A stretch of DNA of 64,000 nt from Bacteroides sp. GTDB taxonomy: Bacteria > Bacteroidota > Bacteroidia > Bacteroidales > Bacteroidaceae. The stretch spans positions 1 to 64,000 of the forward strand of contig JAFURM010000029.1 of NCBI GenBank assembly GCA_017471925.1, written 5' to 3'. This document shows, piece after piece, positions 26,262-34,320 of this stretch (positions within the stretch are counted from its first letter, which is position 1; each line of letters opens with the position of its first letter). The translations under genes and the position numbers were made by a program. Below the pieces are notes generated by a model. The model was not told the DNA's origin and did no database searches. It saw nothing but the letters and a program-made list of their open reading frames with translations.

Positions 26262-26633
26262 TTAATAGGCAAGTAACATCTCCCTAACAGCTTTCTGCAT
26301 TCGAGGCAAATCTTCCTTAATCACATCAAATACAATCTCTTCATCAATATTGGCATATTCATGGGAGATGAAGTTCCGCATATCGTATGCTGCGAGCCAA
26401 GGTATTTCCGGATACTTGTCAAGAGGAGAGTCTTCTTCTCTTAGGATTTTGCCAATCTGTTCGCCAATGGCTTGAAGCCGCATTACGCAAGAATCGAATC
26501 TCGTCATGTTGTCAGGTGATAGCAGGAATTCGCGGGATGTGTGTATGTTTGCACATCTTGAGATGACCAGTTCGATAGATTCTGCTATTTGTTCTAACCT
26601 GTCTTTGATTGTGTAATGTGATTTTTTAAACAT
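26262..26633 (-). CDS. hepT: HepT-like ribonuclease toxin (DUF86/HEPN)
   Basis: A 123-residue all-helical HEPN protein. The active-site motif R-x4-H-x-Y is seen as RNFISHEY near residue 90. HepT cleaves RNA when free; its partner MntA silences it by adding AMP to the Tyr of this motif. The start overlaps the end of mntA by 8 bp, as usual for this pair, so both come from one promoter at 26939-26969. The length is normal and all key residues are present, so the toxin is probably functional. Located among housekeeping genes without mobile-element signs. Confidence 0.92.
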   Translation of the reverse strand: MFKKSHYTIKDRLEQIAESIELVISRCANIHTSREFLLSPDNMTRFDSCVMRLQAIGEQIGKILREEDSPLDKYPEIPWLAAYDMRNFISHEYANIDEEIVFDVIKEDLPRMQKAVREMLLAY

Positions 26634-26919
26634 ATATGGCTTCGTTTTGAATATTGTTCTTCAACATTGGGCGTAATGAATCTCTGAATCTCACCAAGTC
26701 TACCTCACATTCGAATAGCTTCTTCAGATTCTCTTTCAAATCGTACATTAAATATAAGGAAGGCTTCTCTAATTCTACAACGATGTCTATATCGCTATTG
26801 TCCGTATTCTCTTTTCTTGCAACAGAACCGAATATCCCAATGCGAATAAGGCCATATTTCAACCCTAAATCATGTTTGAACTTAGCCAGTTTATTTCTGC
26901 AATCATCCAATTGAAGCAT
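26626..26919 (-). CDS. mntA: MntA-like nucleotidyltransferase antitoxin
   Basis: A 97-residue minimal nucleotidyltransferase. The motif GS-x10-DxD appears intact in GSVARKENTDNSDID around residues 31-45, which is what MntA antitoxins use to transfer AMP groups to HepT. It is the promoter-proximal gene of the pair. Length and motif spacing match the family, and the Asp residues that bind metal are present. The gene pair is clearly more AT-rich than most of its neighbours, hinting at acquisition by transfer. Confidence 0.92.
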   Translation of the reverse strand: MLQLDDCRNKLAKFKHDLGLKYGLIRIGIFGSVARKENTDNSDIDIVVELEKPSLYLMYDLKENLKKLFECEVDLVRFRDSLRPMLKNNIQNEAIYV

Positions 26920-26938
26920 AACTATATCATTGATTCAG

Positions 26939-26969
26939 CAAAGATAATATAAACTCATAAAACCACAAA
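26939..26969 (-). promoter_or_regulatory. Promoter of mntA-hepT
   Basis: TTTG, 19-bp spacer and TATCTTTG on the minus strand: a perfect consensus match, 20 bp before the mntA start. A short inverted repeat AAACC-N6-GGTTT overlaps the -33 box and could be an operator. Confidence 0.8.
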
Positions 26970-27018
26970 AGGTTTATTTGCTTTTTATATTAATGCAGGC
27001 AGATGCATGGGCATGAAG

Positions 27019-27723
27019 CTATAATGCCGCCCGATAGTGGCGCAGCTCGTTGCGAAGGGCGTGGGCTTGGCCGTCGGTCATGCCGTTGAGCACCTCCCAG
27101 AAACGTGGGCCGTGGTTCATCTCGCGTGTGTGGGCCAGTTCGTGAAGCAATACGTAGTCCACCAGATGGGAGGGTAGCAGCAGAAGGAAGTAGGAGAGAT
27201 TGATGTTGCCCTGTTGCGAACAGCTGCCCCAGCGGCTCTTGCTGGAATTGACCTTTACACTCTTGTAGACCATTCCGTATTTCCTTGCCAGGGCCTCGAG
27301 ACGAGGCGGGAGTAACGCTTTGCCCTGTCGTCTCAGTCCCTCTTCCACCACCTTGTGCAACCAACTCTGCAGGGCAGCGTCTCCGAAGTCCGTATCGGGC
27401 GGACAGATGATTTCCATGCTTCCGGGTTGTGAACGGGAAAAGAAGTTGCGCTCCCTGCCTTGGAGCAGTGTCAGCTTGAAGAGTTCAGCGTCAATCCGGA
27501 AGTTGAGGTCAATCAGGGTATGCTTTTGTGATTGCTTCTGTTGCAGCAGGCGCGGACGCAACTCTTCCAAAGCCTTGGTCACACGGTTCATGGGGAATCC
27601 CGGTGGCATCGTGATGCGCACCCCCTCCTCCGTTACGCGGAAGATGAGCGAGCGGGCACGTACATTCTCCCTTAGCTGAATGGTTCCCAGTTCTATGTCC
27701 TTTATGCTCTGTCCTTTCTTCAT
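27019..27723 (-). CDS. YgjP-like metallopeptidase (DUF45/M48-related)
   Basis: A 234-residue cytosolic protein. The zinc motif HELAH with the downstream His in MNHGPRFWEVL (about residues 180-200) is that of the YgjP/WSS1-like peptidase fold, preceded by SKSRWGSCSQQGNINLSYFL, the characteristic strand of PF01863. The N-terminal 90 residues are a beta-rich domain (RARSLIFRVTEEGVRITMPPG). Family members are thought to cleave protein crosslinked or attached to DNA or to act in stress, but the bacterial substrate is unknown. It stands alone and diverges from the head-GIN lipoprotein gene. Confidence 0.88.
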   Translation of the reverse strand: MKKGQSIKDIELGTIQLRENVRARSLIFRVTEEGVRITMPPGFPMNRVTKALEELRPRLLQQKQSQKHTLIDLNFRIDAELFKLTLLQGRERNFFSRSQPGSMEIICPPDTDFGDAALQSWLHKVVEEGLRRQGKALLPPRLEALARKYGMVYKSVKVNSSKSRWGSCSQQGNINLSYFLLLLPSHLVDYVLLHELAHTREMNHGPRFWEVLNGMTDGQAHALRNELRHYRAAL

Positions 27724-27897
27724 CTCTGTGGTGGCGCGGGCCGTCTTAGGGCGGGCGCATCGTTCTCTTCAATGTTCGGCAAAAGAACGAAGAATCGGCA
27801 AAAGGTGCAAGAAAATGAAGAAAAAAGAGTCTCCCGTGCAACTTTTTCCGACCACCTCTCGTCTAATCAGTATAGAACATTAAAGACGAACAGAATT

Positions 27898-28749
27898 ATG
27901 AAAGCATTAGCAACCATCGTAGCCATGACATTCATGGTGCTCAACGTACACTCATGTACCATCAACAACGCCTTTGGTAATAAGCGCGTGAAGGGTAGCA
28001 AAAACTATGTCACCAAGGAGGTGCGCGTAGAGGACTTCAACCGGCTGAAAGTAGCCGGCAGCATGGACGTGGACTATACGCAGAAGGCCGGGAAACCCGG
28101 TGTGGAAATCTATGGACCTGACAACATTGTGCCACTCGTTGAAGTCATTGTGGACAACGGAGTGCTGAACATCCGCTTCAAGAAAGGGTATAGTGTCTCT
28201 TACGACAAACTCACTATACAGGTCTCCTCGGAGAAGATAAATGCCATCACGCTGGCCGGCAGTGGTGACATCAGCCTGAAGAGTAGCCTGAAGACCGACT
28301 GCCTGAAGCTGACGTTGGCCGGCAGTGGCGACATTGAGACCGGACGTATTGATTGCAGCGGTGACGTGGAGATAGATTTGGCCGGTAGTGGCAATGTGGA
28401 CAGTAGGAATATCCGCTGCAGCGGACTCAAGGCCAGTGTGGCCGGCAGTGGTGAGGTGGAGATGAAACAGGTGGATGCCGAAGGCGTGGCCATTTCCGTG
28501 GCCGGTTCGGGCGAAGTGAGCGTCAGCGGCCGTGCCGATAAGGCCAATTACAGAGTGGCCGGTTCGGGCGATCTTAATGCCGATGCTCTGGAAGTGAAGC
28601 ATGTATCGGCCAGTGTGGCCGGCAGTGGTGACGTGCGTTGCCATGCCACCGAGACACTCAACGCTGCAGTGAGTGGCAGTGGCGACATCGGCTACAAGGG
28701 CAATCCGCAGATAGAAAACCGTCCCAAGAAGGGACTCTACAGACTCTGA
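27898..28749 (+). CDS. Head-GIN domain (DUF2807) lipoprotein
   Basis: A 283-residue protein with a short signal peptide ending NVHSC (Cys20), so probably a surface or periplasmic lipoprotein. I start at 27898 for this reason; the frame is open further upstream without a signal. From residue 110 on, the sequence repeats AGSGD/AGSGE about every 15-20 residues, each marking a turn of a right-handed beta-helix, as in DUF2807 (putative auto-transporter adhesin, head GIN). The family is widespread in Bacteroidetes and its function is unknown; it may be a sensor or adhesive. The repeats are visible in the DNA as GGCCGGCAGTGGTGA-like blocks. Confidence 0.9.
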   Translation: MKALATIVAMTFMVLNVHSCTINNAFGNKRVKGSKNYVTKEVRVEDFNRLKVAGSMDVDYTQKAGKPGVEIYGPDNIVPLVEVIVDNGVLNIRFKKGYSVSYDKLTIQVSSEKINAITLAGSGDISLKSSLKTDCLKLTLAGSGDIETGRIDCSGDVEIDLAGSGNVDSRNIRCSGLKASVAGSGEVEMKQVDAEGVAISVAGSGEVSVSGRADKANYRVAGSGDLNADALEVKHVSASVAGSGDVRCHATETLNAAVSGSGDIGYKGNPQIENRPKKGLYRL

Positions 28750-28782
28750 ACCTCCCTTTCGCAGGTATAATTCTCTCTAACA

Positions 28783-28961
28783 TTAGAACCTGTTTTTTAA
28801 TTTATTCCTTTCTTTTATTATTCACTTTTGCTGAGTTTCTTTTCGGCTCTTTTATCCGTTCTTTCTTGTCACATAGCCCGCTACGTTCCTTGAAAGAACA
28901 ACTCAAATAGCTCGGAAAGACTCCTCATGAAGAAGCAGAATTAATTCAAAACAGGTTCTTA
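28783..28961. mobile_element. MITE-like element with about 17-bp terminal inverted repeats
   Basis: TTAGAACCTGTTTTTTAATT at the left end (from 28783) and AATTCAAAACAGGTTCTTA at the right end (to 28961) are near-perfect reverse complements and enclose about 140 bp with no reading frame. Size and ends fit a miniature inverted-repeat transposable element; a TA-type target duplication is possible but not clear. It lies in the 3' gap between two convergent genes. Confidence 0.55.
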
Positions 28962-28970
28962 CTCTAATAA

Positions 28971-29000
28971 AAAAGGGACGCTGCTCACGCGGTGTCCCTT
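28971..29000. terminator. Bidirectional terminator between convergent genes
   Basis: AAGGGAC (28973-28979) pairs with GTCCCTT (28994-29000), extended by inner GC pairs, with an A-run before and a T-rich stretch after. It would stop both the plus-strand head-GIN gene and, in reverse, the sigma/anti-sigma operon. Confidence 0.75.
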
Positions 29001-29124
29001 CTTAGTTCTTAGTTAGTTTTTACTACTTTGAGAGAATTGAAACTTCACAGTCTCTTCGTTTGATTGTTTTAATAAGCACACTAACTAAACTCAATGTATA
29101 TATAAAGCAAATGAAAAATGCTTG

Positions 29125-29598
29125 TCAGTTGGCCTCCTTCCTTTTGGCGGGCAGGGTGTCGGCAAGCTGTACGTCGCGCACCTTGTTGCCTTCGGCAGAG
29201 AGCGTACCCGATGGAGTCGTTATCTGCCTCTCTGTACCCTCGGGGGCCATCATCTCGTTGTCTGCAAAGATGGAATGACGCATCAGGCTGCCCAATGCTA
29301 CTACCACAGCCACCACAGCCACTGCCCTGAATAGCGGGAGCAGGCGCGAGGTGAACGACAGACGATGGGCCTTGACCGTGGGCGCACTTACCTGTGCCAG
29401 CATCCGTGCATCAAACTCCTCGTCCAGCCCCTCTTCCCGTTGCTCGGCCTGATAGGTGAACAGAGCCTTGTAGCGTAACAGGTGTGGAGGCAGTTTCTCC
29501 TCTTCCATGAAGCAGGTGCGCAGGCGCGCTTCCTCCTCGGGTGAGGTTTCACACCGCCAATAGCGGTCCAGGAGTATCTTGATGTCGTCAGAGACCAT
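29125..29598 (-). CDS. Candidate anti-sigma factor, single-pass membrane protein
   Basis: A 157-residue protein. The first 85 residues are soluble, helical and acidic (SDDIKILLDRYWRCETSPEEEA), followed by one membrane helix (about residues 89-108, FRAVAVVAVVVALGSLM) and a short periplasmic tail. This layout, together with its position right after an ECF sigma gene with an 11-bp overlap (ATG at 29598, sigma stop at 29588), suggests an anti-sigma factor that holds the sigma factor at the membrane. I do not see the HxxxCxxC zinc motif of ZAS-type anti-sigmas, so this is inference from context. Confidence 0.65.
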   Translation of the reverse strand: MVSDDIKILLDRYWRCETSPEEEARLRTCFMEEEKLPPHLLRYKALFTYQAEQREEGLDEEFDARMLAQVSAPTVKAHRLSFTSRLLPLFRAVAVVAVVVALGSLMRHSIFADNEMMAPEGTERQITTPSGTLSAEGNKVRDVQLADTLPAKRKEAN

Positions 29599-30097
29599 AG
29601 TTGTCAATGTCTATAAATTGTTTCTTTATCTTCTGTCGGGCCTTGAAGAGGTGTGCCTTTACCTGTTCTTCGGTCATCCCTGTTGCGCAGGCCACTTCCC
29701 GATAGGTCATCCCTTCGATGTCTCTCAGCTGTACCAGGGTACGTTGCTGTTCGGGCAGGGCGGCTATCAGGCGGTGAAGCAGTGTGCGGTAATCGTTTCC
29801 TGTCAGCTCGTCATAGGGCGTGGAGGTGTCGGGAGTCTGTTCCGCTTCGGGCGGCAATACCACCGTGCGGGCATCCATTCGTTCGCTGCGGTCAATGGCC
29901 AGGTTACGTACTACCGTCAGACAAAAGGCCTCTATCGAACTGTAAGCCGACCATTCGTCACGTCTGTTCCACACCCGCATCATGGTGTCCTGCACCACGT
30001 CTTCGGCCTCCATCCTGTTGCAGGTTATGCGGAGTGCCAGGCGGAAGAGCTTGTCTCTTAGCGGGAGTATGTCCCGATGGAAACTGATTTCTTGCAT
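29588..30097 (-). CDS. ECF-type RNA polymerase sigma factor
   Basis: A 169-residue sigma-70 family protein with only regions 2 and 4. Region 2 includes ITCNRMEAEDVVQDTMMRVW, which binds core polymerase and the -10-type element; region 4 includes LPEQQRTLVQLRDIEGMTYREVACATGMTEEQVKAHLFKARQKI with the helix-turn-helix. Region 1 is absent, as in ECF factors. The gene downstream is a candidate anti-sigma. No strong -7 box was seen upstream, which fits an autoregulated promoter of another type. Regulon unknown. Confidence 0.9.
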   Translation of the reverse strand: MQEISFHRDILPLRDKLFRLALRITCNRMEAEDVVQDTMMRVWNRRDEWSAYSSIEAFCLTVVRNLAIDRSERMDARTVVLPPEAEQTPDTSTPYDELTGNDYRTLLHRLIAALPEQQRTLVQLRDIEGMTYREVACATGMTEEQVKAHLFKARQKIKKQFIDIDNYGL

Positions 30098-30260
30098 CGC
30101 TTCTATACGGAATGACGGTTAAACATGAATAAAGTTGTTCGCTTGCCCTCTCTTTTAACATTGTTTGATGAATCGCCCGTGCCTAAATCCAATCTTTGAC
30201 AGGGCACAGCGGCTTCGGGCGATAGACGATAGGGCAGGGCGTGGCCGCAGGTTCGTAAGG

Positions 30261-31040
30261 CTATGCCTTGACTATCCTGCTGCCCTCATCGGTCTGTCCG
30301 ATGGCTGAGGCCAGGGTGATGACCACTTGGGAAACACCGGCATTGATGGCTTGGAAGGCGTTCTCCAACTTGGGAATCATGCCGCCCTGAATCGTTCCGT
30401 CGGCCACTAACTGTTGGAACTCTGCTTCGTTGATGCAGGGAATCACGCTGTCGTCATCATTCTCGTCGCGCAGAACGCCCCGTTTCTCGAAGCAGAAGAC
30501 GAGAGTCACGTCGAACAGAGCGGCTAAGGCCTTGGCGGTCTCTCCCGCTATGGTGTCGGCATTGGTGTTCAGCAGGTGTCCCTCGCCGTCGTGGGTCAGG
30601 GGAGCCATGACGGGTACGATGCCTTTCCGGATGAGGTCACCGAGCAGGCTGCCGTCGGCTTGCTTCACGTCGCCCACAAAGCCGTAGTCCACCTCCTTCA
30701 CGGGACGCTTCACGCTGCGGATAACGTTCATGTCGGCTCCCGTCAGCCCCAGTGCGTTCACCCCACGGGCCTGCAGGCCGGCCACGATGTTCTTGTTCAC
30801 CAGGCCGCCATAGACCATCGTTACCACCTTCAGTGTCTCGGCGTCGGTGATGCGGCGTCCGTTCACCATGCGGCTTTCGATGCCCAGTTGTGCAGCCAGT
30901 CTGGTGGCCGAGCGTCCGCCGCCATGTACCAGCACCTTGTAGCCCTCGATGGTTGCGAAGTCGTCCAATAGTTTCTGCAGGGTGGCCTCTTCTTCTACAA
31001 TCTTGCCGCCCACCTTGATTACTGTGAGTTTCTCTTTCAT
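30261..31040 (-). CDS. argB: Acetylglutamate kinase
   Basis: A 259-residue amino-acid kinase that phosphorylates N-acetylglutamate in arginine synthesis. LTVIKVGGKIVEEE starts the nucleotide-binding core, KVLVHGGGRSATRLA binds substrate, and GLTGADMNVI and the C-terminal QVVITLASAIG complete the fold. I start at 31040 (MKEKLTVIKVGG); an alternative ATG at 31070 overlaps the speA stop as ATGA and would add ten polar residues. It follows speA directly. In Bacteroides the true substrate may be N-succinylglutamate, which the sequence does not decide. Confidence 0.93.
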   Translation of the reverse strand: MKEKLTVIKVGGKIVEEEATLQKLLDDFATIEGYKVLVHGGGRSATRLAAQLGIESRMVNGRRITDAETLKVVTMVYGGLVNKNIVAGLQARGVNALGLTGADMNVIRSVKRPVKEVDYGFVGDVKQADGSLLGDLIRKGIVPVMAPLTHDGEGHLLNTNADTIAGETAKALAALFDVTLVFCFEKRGVLRDENDDDSVIPCINEAEFQQLVADGTIQGGMIPKLENAFQAINAGVSQVVITLASAIGQTDEGSRIVKA

Positions 31041-31066
31041 ATGATGTTGTCGTTTTTGTTTGTCAT

Positions 31067-32959
31067 TCATTCCAGGTAAGTGTATCCATAAAGGCCGGAG
31101 CGGTAGTTGCTCAGGAACTCCTTTCCCTCTTCGGGCGAGATGCGTCCCTCCTTGACGGACTGTGACACCCAGGTCTCCAGTGTGCGCACCAGCTTCTTGG
31201 GGCTGTATTGCACATAGTCCAGCACCTCGGCCACCGTCTCGCCGTCTATCAGCTGGTCGATGGTGTAGCCTTTGGAGGTGACGGATATGTGTACCACATT
31301 GGTGTCGCCGAAGAGGTTGTGCATGTCGCCCAAAATCTCCTGATAGGCTCCCACGAGGAAGACGGCCAGGTAGTAAGGCTCCTTGTGCCGCAGGGTGTGC
31401 AGGGGCAGGGTGCCGGCATCGGAGCGTGAGCTGACGAAGCAGGCTATCTTGCCGTCAGAGTCACAGGTCATGTCCTGCAGCGTGGCTTCGCGGTCGGGCT
31501 TTTCGTCCAGGCGCTGGATGGGCATGATGGGGAACATCTGGTCAATGGCCCAGGAATCGGGCAGGGATTGGAACAGGGAGAAGTTGCAGAAGTATTTGTC
31601 GGCCAGCAGTCTGCTCAGCTTGCGGAATTCCTCGGGACAATGCTTCATCTGGCCGGCAATGGCATTGATTTCGCGGCAGATGCTCCAGTAGAGTTTCTCT
31701 ATCTGTGCCCGCGTGTTCAGGTCCACGATGCCGTGACTGAAGAGGTCCAACGCCTCCTCACGTATCTGTTGTGCATCATGCCAAGGCTCCAGCATGCTGC
31801 GCTGGTTCAGGTTGTCCCAGATGGTGTACAGCTCCTTCACCAGTTCGTGGGCGTCTTCGTCAGGCTCCCAAGCCTCGTCCATCTGAGGCAGGGAGGCCGT
31901 TTCCAATACTTCGAAGACGAGCACCGAGTGGTGGGCCGTCAGGCTGCGTCCCGTTTCGCTGATGATGTTGGGATGGGGCAGGCCGTGCTTGTCGGCGGCA
32001 TCCACGAAGGTGGAGACCACGTCGTTCACGTATTCCTGTATGGAGTAGTTCACGGAGCTCTCGCTGTTGGAAGAGCGTGTGCCGTCATAGTCCACGCCCA
32101 TGCCTCCGCCAGTATCTACAAATTGGATAGGAAAGCCCATCTTGTGCAGCTGTACGTAGAACTGCGAGGCTTCGCGCAGGGCATTCTTGATGCGTCGTAT
32201 CTTGGTAATCTGGCTGCCTATATGGAAATGAATCAGCTTCAGGCACTCCTTCATCTCCTGCTTCTCCAGGAAGTCCAGAGCCTCCAACAATTCGCTGGAG
32301 GTCAGGCCGAACTTGCTGGCGTCGCCTCCGCTCTCTTCCCACTTGCCGCTACCGTTGGAGGCCAGCTTGATGCGGATGCCGATGTTGGGGCGTACCTTCA
32401 GCTGTCCGGCCACCTTGGCGATGAGTGTCAGCTCGTTCAGCTTTTCCACGACGAGGAAGATGCGCTTGCCCATCTTCTGTGCCAGCAGGGCCAGTTCGAT
32501 GAAGCTCTCGTCCTTGTAGCCGTTGCACACTACCAGCGAGTCGGGGTCGGTATTCACGCCTATCACGGCATGAAGTTCCGGCTTGGAGCCGGCCTCCAGA
32601 CCCAGGTTGAACTTCTTCCCGTGGTTGATCATCTCTTCCACTACGGGACGCATCTGGTTCACCTTGATGGGATAGATGATGAAGTTCTCGGCCTTGTAGC
32701 CATACTCTTGGGCAGCCTGCTTGAAGCAACAGGAGACCTTCTCGATGCGGTTGTCCAGGATGTCGGTGAATCTCAGTAGCATGGGCGCCGTGACGTCCCT
32801 TAGCTGGAGTTCGTCCACCAGCTCTTTCAGGTCCACGGCCACGCCATCCTTGCGTGGAGTCACCACGACATGTCCTTTACTGTTGATACCAAAGTAGGAA
32901 GTGCCCCAACCGGTGATGTTGTAGAGCTCTTCGGAGTCTTCAATACGCCATTTTCTCAT
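31067..32959 (-). CDS. speA: Biosynthetic arginine decarboxylase
   Basis: A 630-residue PLP enzyme of the fold-type III family that makes agmatine from arginine for polyamines. The PLP Lys is in IIYPIKVNQMRPV, the PLP-phosphate site around IHFHIGSQI and the substrate region QFVDTGGGMGVDYDG. Length is normal for SpeA. It is the first gene of the operon with argB, which is odd as one makes and the other consumes arginine, so their balance may be controlled together. Upstream lies a TACTTTTG box and a 20-bp perfect palindrome at 32995-33014, within the leader. Confidence 0.95.
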   Translation of the reverse strand: MRKWRIEDSEELYNITGWGTSYFGINSKGHVVVTPRKDGVAVDLKELVDELQLRDVTAPMLLRFTDILDNRIEKVSCCFKQAAQEYGYKAENFIIYPIKVNQMRPVVEEMINHGKKFNLGLEAGSKPELHAVIGVNTDPDSLVVCNGYKDESFIELALLAQKMGKRIFLVVEKLNELTLIAKVAGQLKVRPNIGIRIKLASNGSGKWEESGGDASKFGLTSSELLEALDFLEKQEMKECLKLIHFHIGSQITKIRRIKNALREASQFYVQLHKMGFPIQFVDTGGGMGVDYDGTRSSNSESSVNYSIQEYVNDVVSTFVDAADKHGLPHPNIISETGRSLTAHHSVLVFEVLETASLPQMDEAWEPDEDAHELVKELYTIWDNLNQRSMLEPWHDAQQIREEALDLFSHGIVDLNTRAQIEKLYWSICREINAIAGQMKHCPEEFRKLSRLLADKYFCNFSLFQSLPDSWAIDQMFPIMPIQRLDEKPDREATLQDMTCDSDGKIACFVSSRSDAGTLPLHTLRHKEPYYLAVFLVGAYQEILGDMHNLFGDTNVVHISVTSKGYTIDQLIDGETVAEVLDYVQYSPKKLVRTLETWVSQSVKEGRISPEEGKEFLSNYRSGLYGYTYLE

Positions 32960-32994
32960 CGGCTCACGTTTGCATTTATAGTGTTAATCCTTAT

Positions 32995-33014
32995 CTCCCG
33001 CATCGATGCGGGAG
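32995..33014. promoter_or_regulatory. 20-bp perfect palindrome at the speA transcription start
   Basis: CTCCCGCATCGATGCGGGAG reads the same on both strands. It lies between the -7 box (33017-33024) and the speA start, so it sits on or just after the expected start site. It could be a repressor operator or a 5' hairpin that stabilises the mRNA. Confidence 0.6.
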
Positions 33015-33016
33015 GA

Positions 33017-33024
33017 CAAAAGTA
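33017..33024 (-). promoter_or_regulatory. -7 box (TACTTTTG) for speA-argB
   Basis: Exact TAnnTTTG on the minus strand, 57 bp before the speA start; no TTTG at -33. The 20-bp palindrome lies 2 bp downstream. Confidence 0.55.
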
Positions 33025-33078
33025 CACAAAATTCTCTTATTCCCGTGCATTCCGTTGAAAAATAAGCAGAAATAGCTG

Positions 33079-33606
33079 TCAGAGTTGTAGCAGCAGGCGC
33101 AGTTTCTCCACCGAATTGTCTATCTGCTCATGGCTCTCCAACGACTCGCCGTTAAAGGTGTAGCGAGCCTGGCGATAGTGTGGAAGGCGTTTCTCCAAGG
33201 CGTCAGCGATGAATGCCCGCAGTTCGTCATCGCTCTTGCCCTGCAGGATGGGGCGTTGCTGCGTGGCGGCTTTCAAGCGGCGATAGAGCACGTCGGGGTG
33301 CACCTCCAGGAAGACCGTCTGCCCCTGTGCGTTCATATACTCCATGTTGTCGTAGAAGCAGGGCGTACCGCCTCCGGTGGAAATCAGCACATCTTCAAAC
33401 TCGCCCACCTCGTGCAGCATGCTACGCTCCAGCCGGCGGAAGCCCTCTTCGCCCCGCTCGGCAAAGATTTGTGAGACCGATTTGCAGAAACGCTCTTCGA
33501 TGTACCAGTCCAGGTCAATGAAGGAGAGCTTAAGGGCGCGGGCGAAAGCCTTTCCCAGGGTTGTTTTCCCGGCCCCCATGTAGCCGGTGAGGAATACACG
33601 TATCAT
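33079..33606 (-). CDS. aroK: Shikimate kinase
   Basis: A 175-residue P-loop kinase that phosphorylates shikimate in aromatic amino-acid synthesis. I start at 33606 (MIRVFLTGYMGAGKTT); an in-frame extension upstream overlaps the promoter. Walker A is GYMGAGKT, the substrate-binding Asp and Arg are in DLDWYIEERF and EGFRRLE, and STGGGTPC is the second Gly loop. Arg of the lid domain lies in RRLKAATQQRPIL. A -7 box TATCTTTG lies 22 bp upstream. The gene diverges from rnhA; aroE lies far away at 59313. Confidence 0.95.
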   Translation of the reverse strand: MIRVFLTGYMGAGKTTLGKAFARALKLSFIDLDWYIEERFCKSVSQIFAERGEEGFRRLERSMLHEVGEFEDVLISTGGGTPCFYDNMEYMNAQGQTVFLEVHPDVLYRRLKAATQQRPILQGKSDDELRAFIADALEKRLPHYRQARYTFNGESLESHEQIDNSVEKLRLLLQL

Positions 33607-33628
33607 AATGATTATTGTTAGATACGCG

Positions 33629-33636
33629 CAAAGATA
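33629..33636 (-). promoter_or_regulatory. -7 box (TATCTTTG) for aroK
   Basis: Exact TAnnTTTG on the minus strand, 22 bp before the aroK start. It faces the rnhA box 15 bp away, so the two promoters overlap back to back. Confidence 0.6.
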
Positions 33637-33651
33637 CGAGAAATTATTTAT

Positions 33652-33659
33652 TACCTTTG
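33652..33659 (+). promoter_or_regulatory. -7 box (TACCTTTG) for rnhA, implying a leaderless mRNA
   Basis: Exact TAnnTTTG on the plus strand, ending only 5 bp before the first ATG (33665). Transcription would start at or next to the start codon. Confidence 0.6.
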
Positions 33660-33664
33660 CCGCC

Positions 33665-34312
33665 ATGATGAAAAAACAGAAATACTACGTCGTTTGGGCC
33701 GGTGTGACCCCGGGCATCTACACCACATGGACCGACTGCCAGCTGCAGACCAAGGGGTATGCAGGGGCCAGGTATAAGTCTTTCGATACGCGCGAAGAGG
33801 CCGAGGAGGCATTTGCCGCCTCACCCGAAGCCTACATTGTCCGTGGGGAACGGAAGCGTCCGGCCGAGGCGCGTGCCGCCGCCTTGCCCGACGGAGAGCT
33901 GCCGCCCGATGTGATGGGGAACAGCTTGGCCGTAGATGCGGCCTGCAGCGGCAATCCCGGTGCCATGGAGTATCGGGGCGTACACGTGGCCAGCCGGCAG
34001 CAGGTGTTCCACTTCGGCCCGATGTATGGTACCAACAATATCGGTGAGTTCCTGGCCATCGTCCACGGGCTGGCCCTGTTGAAACAGAAAGGCTATGAGA
34101 TGCCCGTCTATAGCGACAGCGTGAATGCCATCAGTTGGGTGCGCCAGAAGAAGTGCAAGACCAAGCTGGAGCGCAATGCCAAGAGTGAGCCCCTCTTCCA
34201 ATTGATAGAGCGGGCCGAGAACTGGTTGCGCAACAACACCTATACCACTCCCGTCCTGAAGTGGGAAACGAAGCGATGGGGAGAGATTCCTGCCGACTTC
34301 GGCCGGAAGTGA
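33665..34312 (+). CDS. rnhA: Ribonuclease HI with N-terminal viroplasmin domain
   Basis: A 215-residue enzyme that removes RNA from RNA-DNA hybrids. Residues 5-50 form the caulimovirus viroplasmin/hybrid-binding domain (YYVVWAGVTPGIYTTWTDC, YKSFDTREEAEEAF), and residues about 80-210 the RNase H fold with acidic residues in AVDAACSGNPG, NNIGEFLAIVHGL and VYSDSVNAISW. This two-domain form is common in Bacteroidetes. I start at the ATG at 33665; a second ATG follows directly. The promoter box sits 5 bp upstream, so the message is probably leaderless. Confidence 0.93.
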   Translation: MMKKQKYYVVWAGVTPGIYTTWTDCQLQTKGYAGARYKSFDTREEAEEAFAASPEAYIVRGERKRPAEARAAALPDGELPPDVMGNSLAVDAACSGNPGAMEYRGVHVASRQQVFHFGPMYGTNNIGEFLAIVHGLALLKQKGYEMPVYSDSVNAISWVRQKKCKTKLERNAKSEPLFQLIERAENWLRNNTYTTPVLKWETKRWGEIPADFGRK

Positions 34313-34320
34313 CGAGGCTT

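Noticed and set aside
28240-28700. CRISPR-like or tandem DNA repeats
   Set aside because: The regularly spaced GGCCGGCAGTGG blocks encode AGSG turns of a DUF2807 beta-helix; the spacers are coding and unequal.
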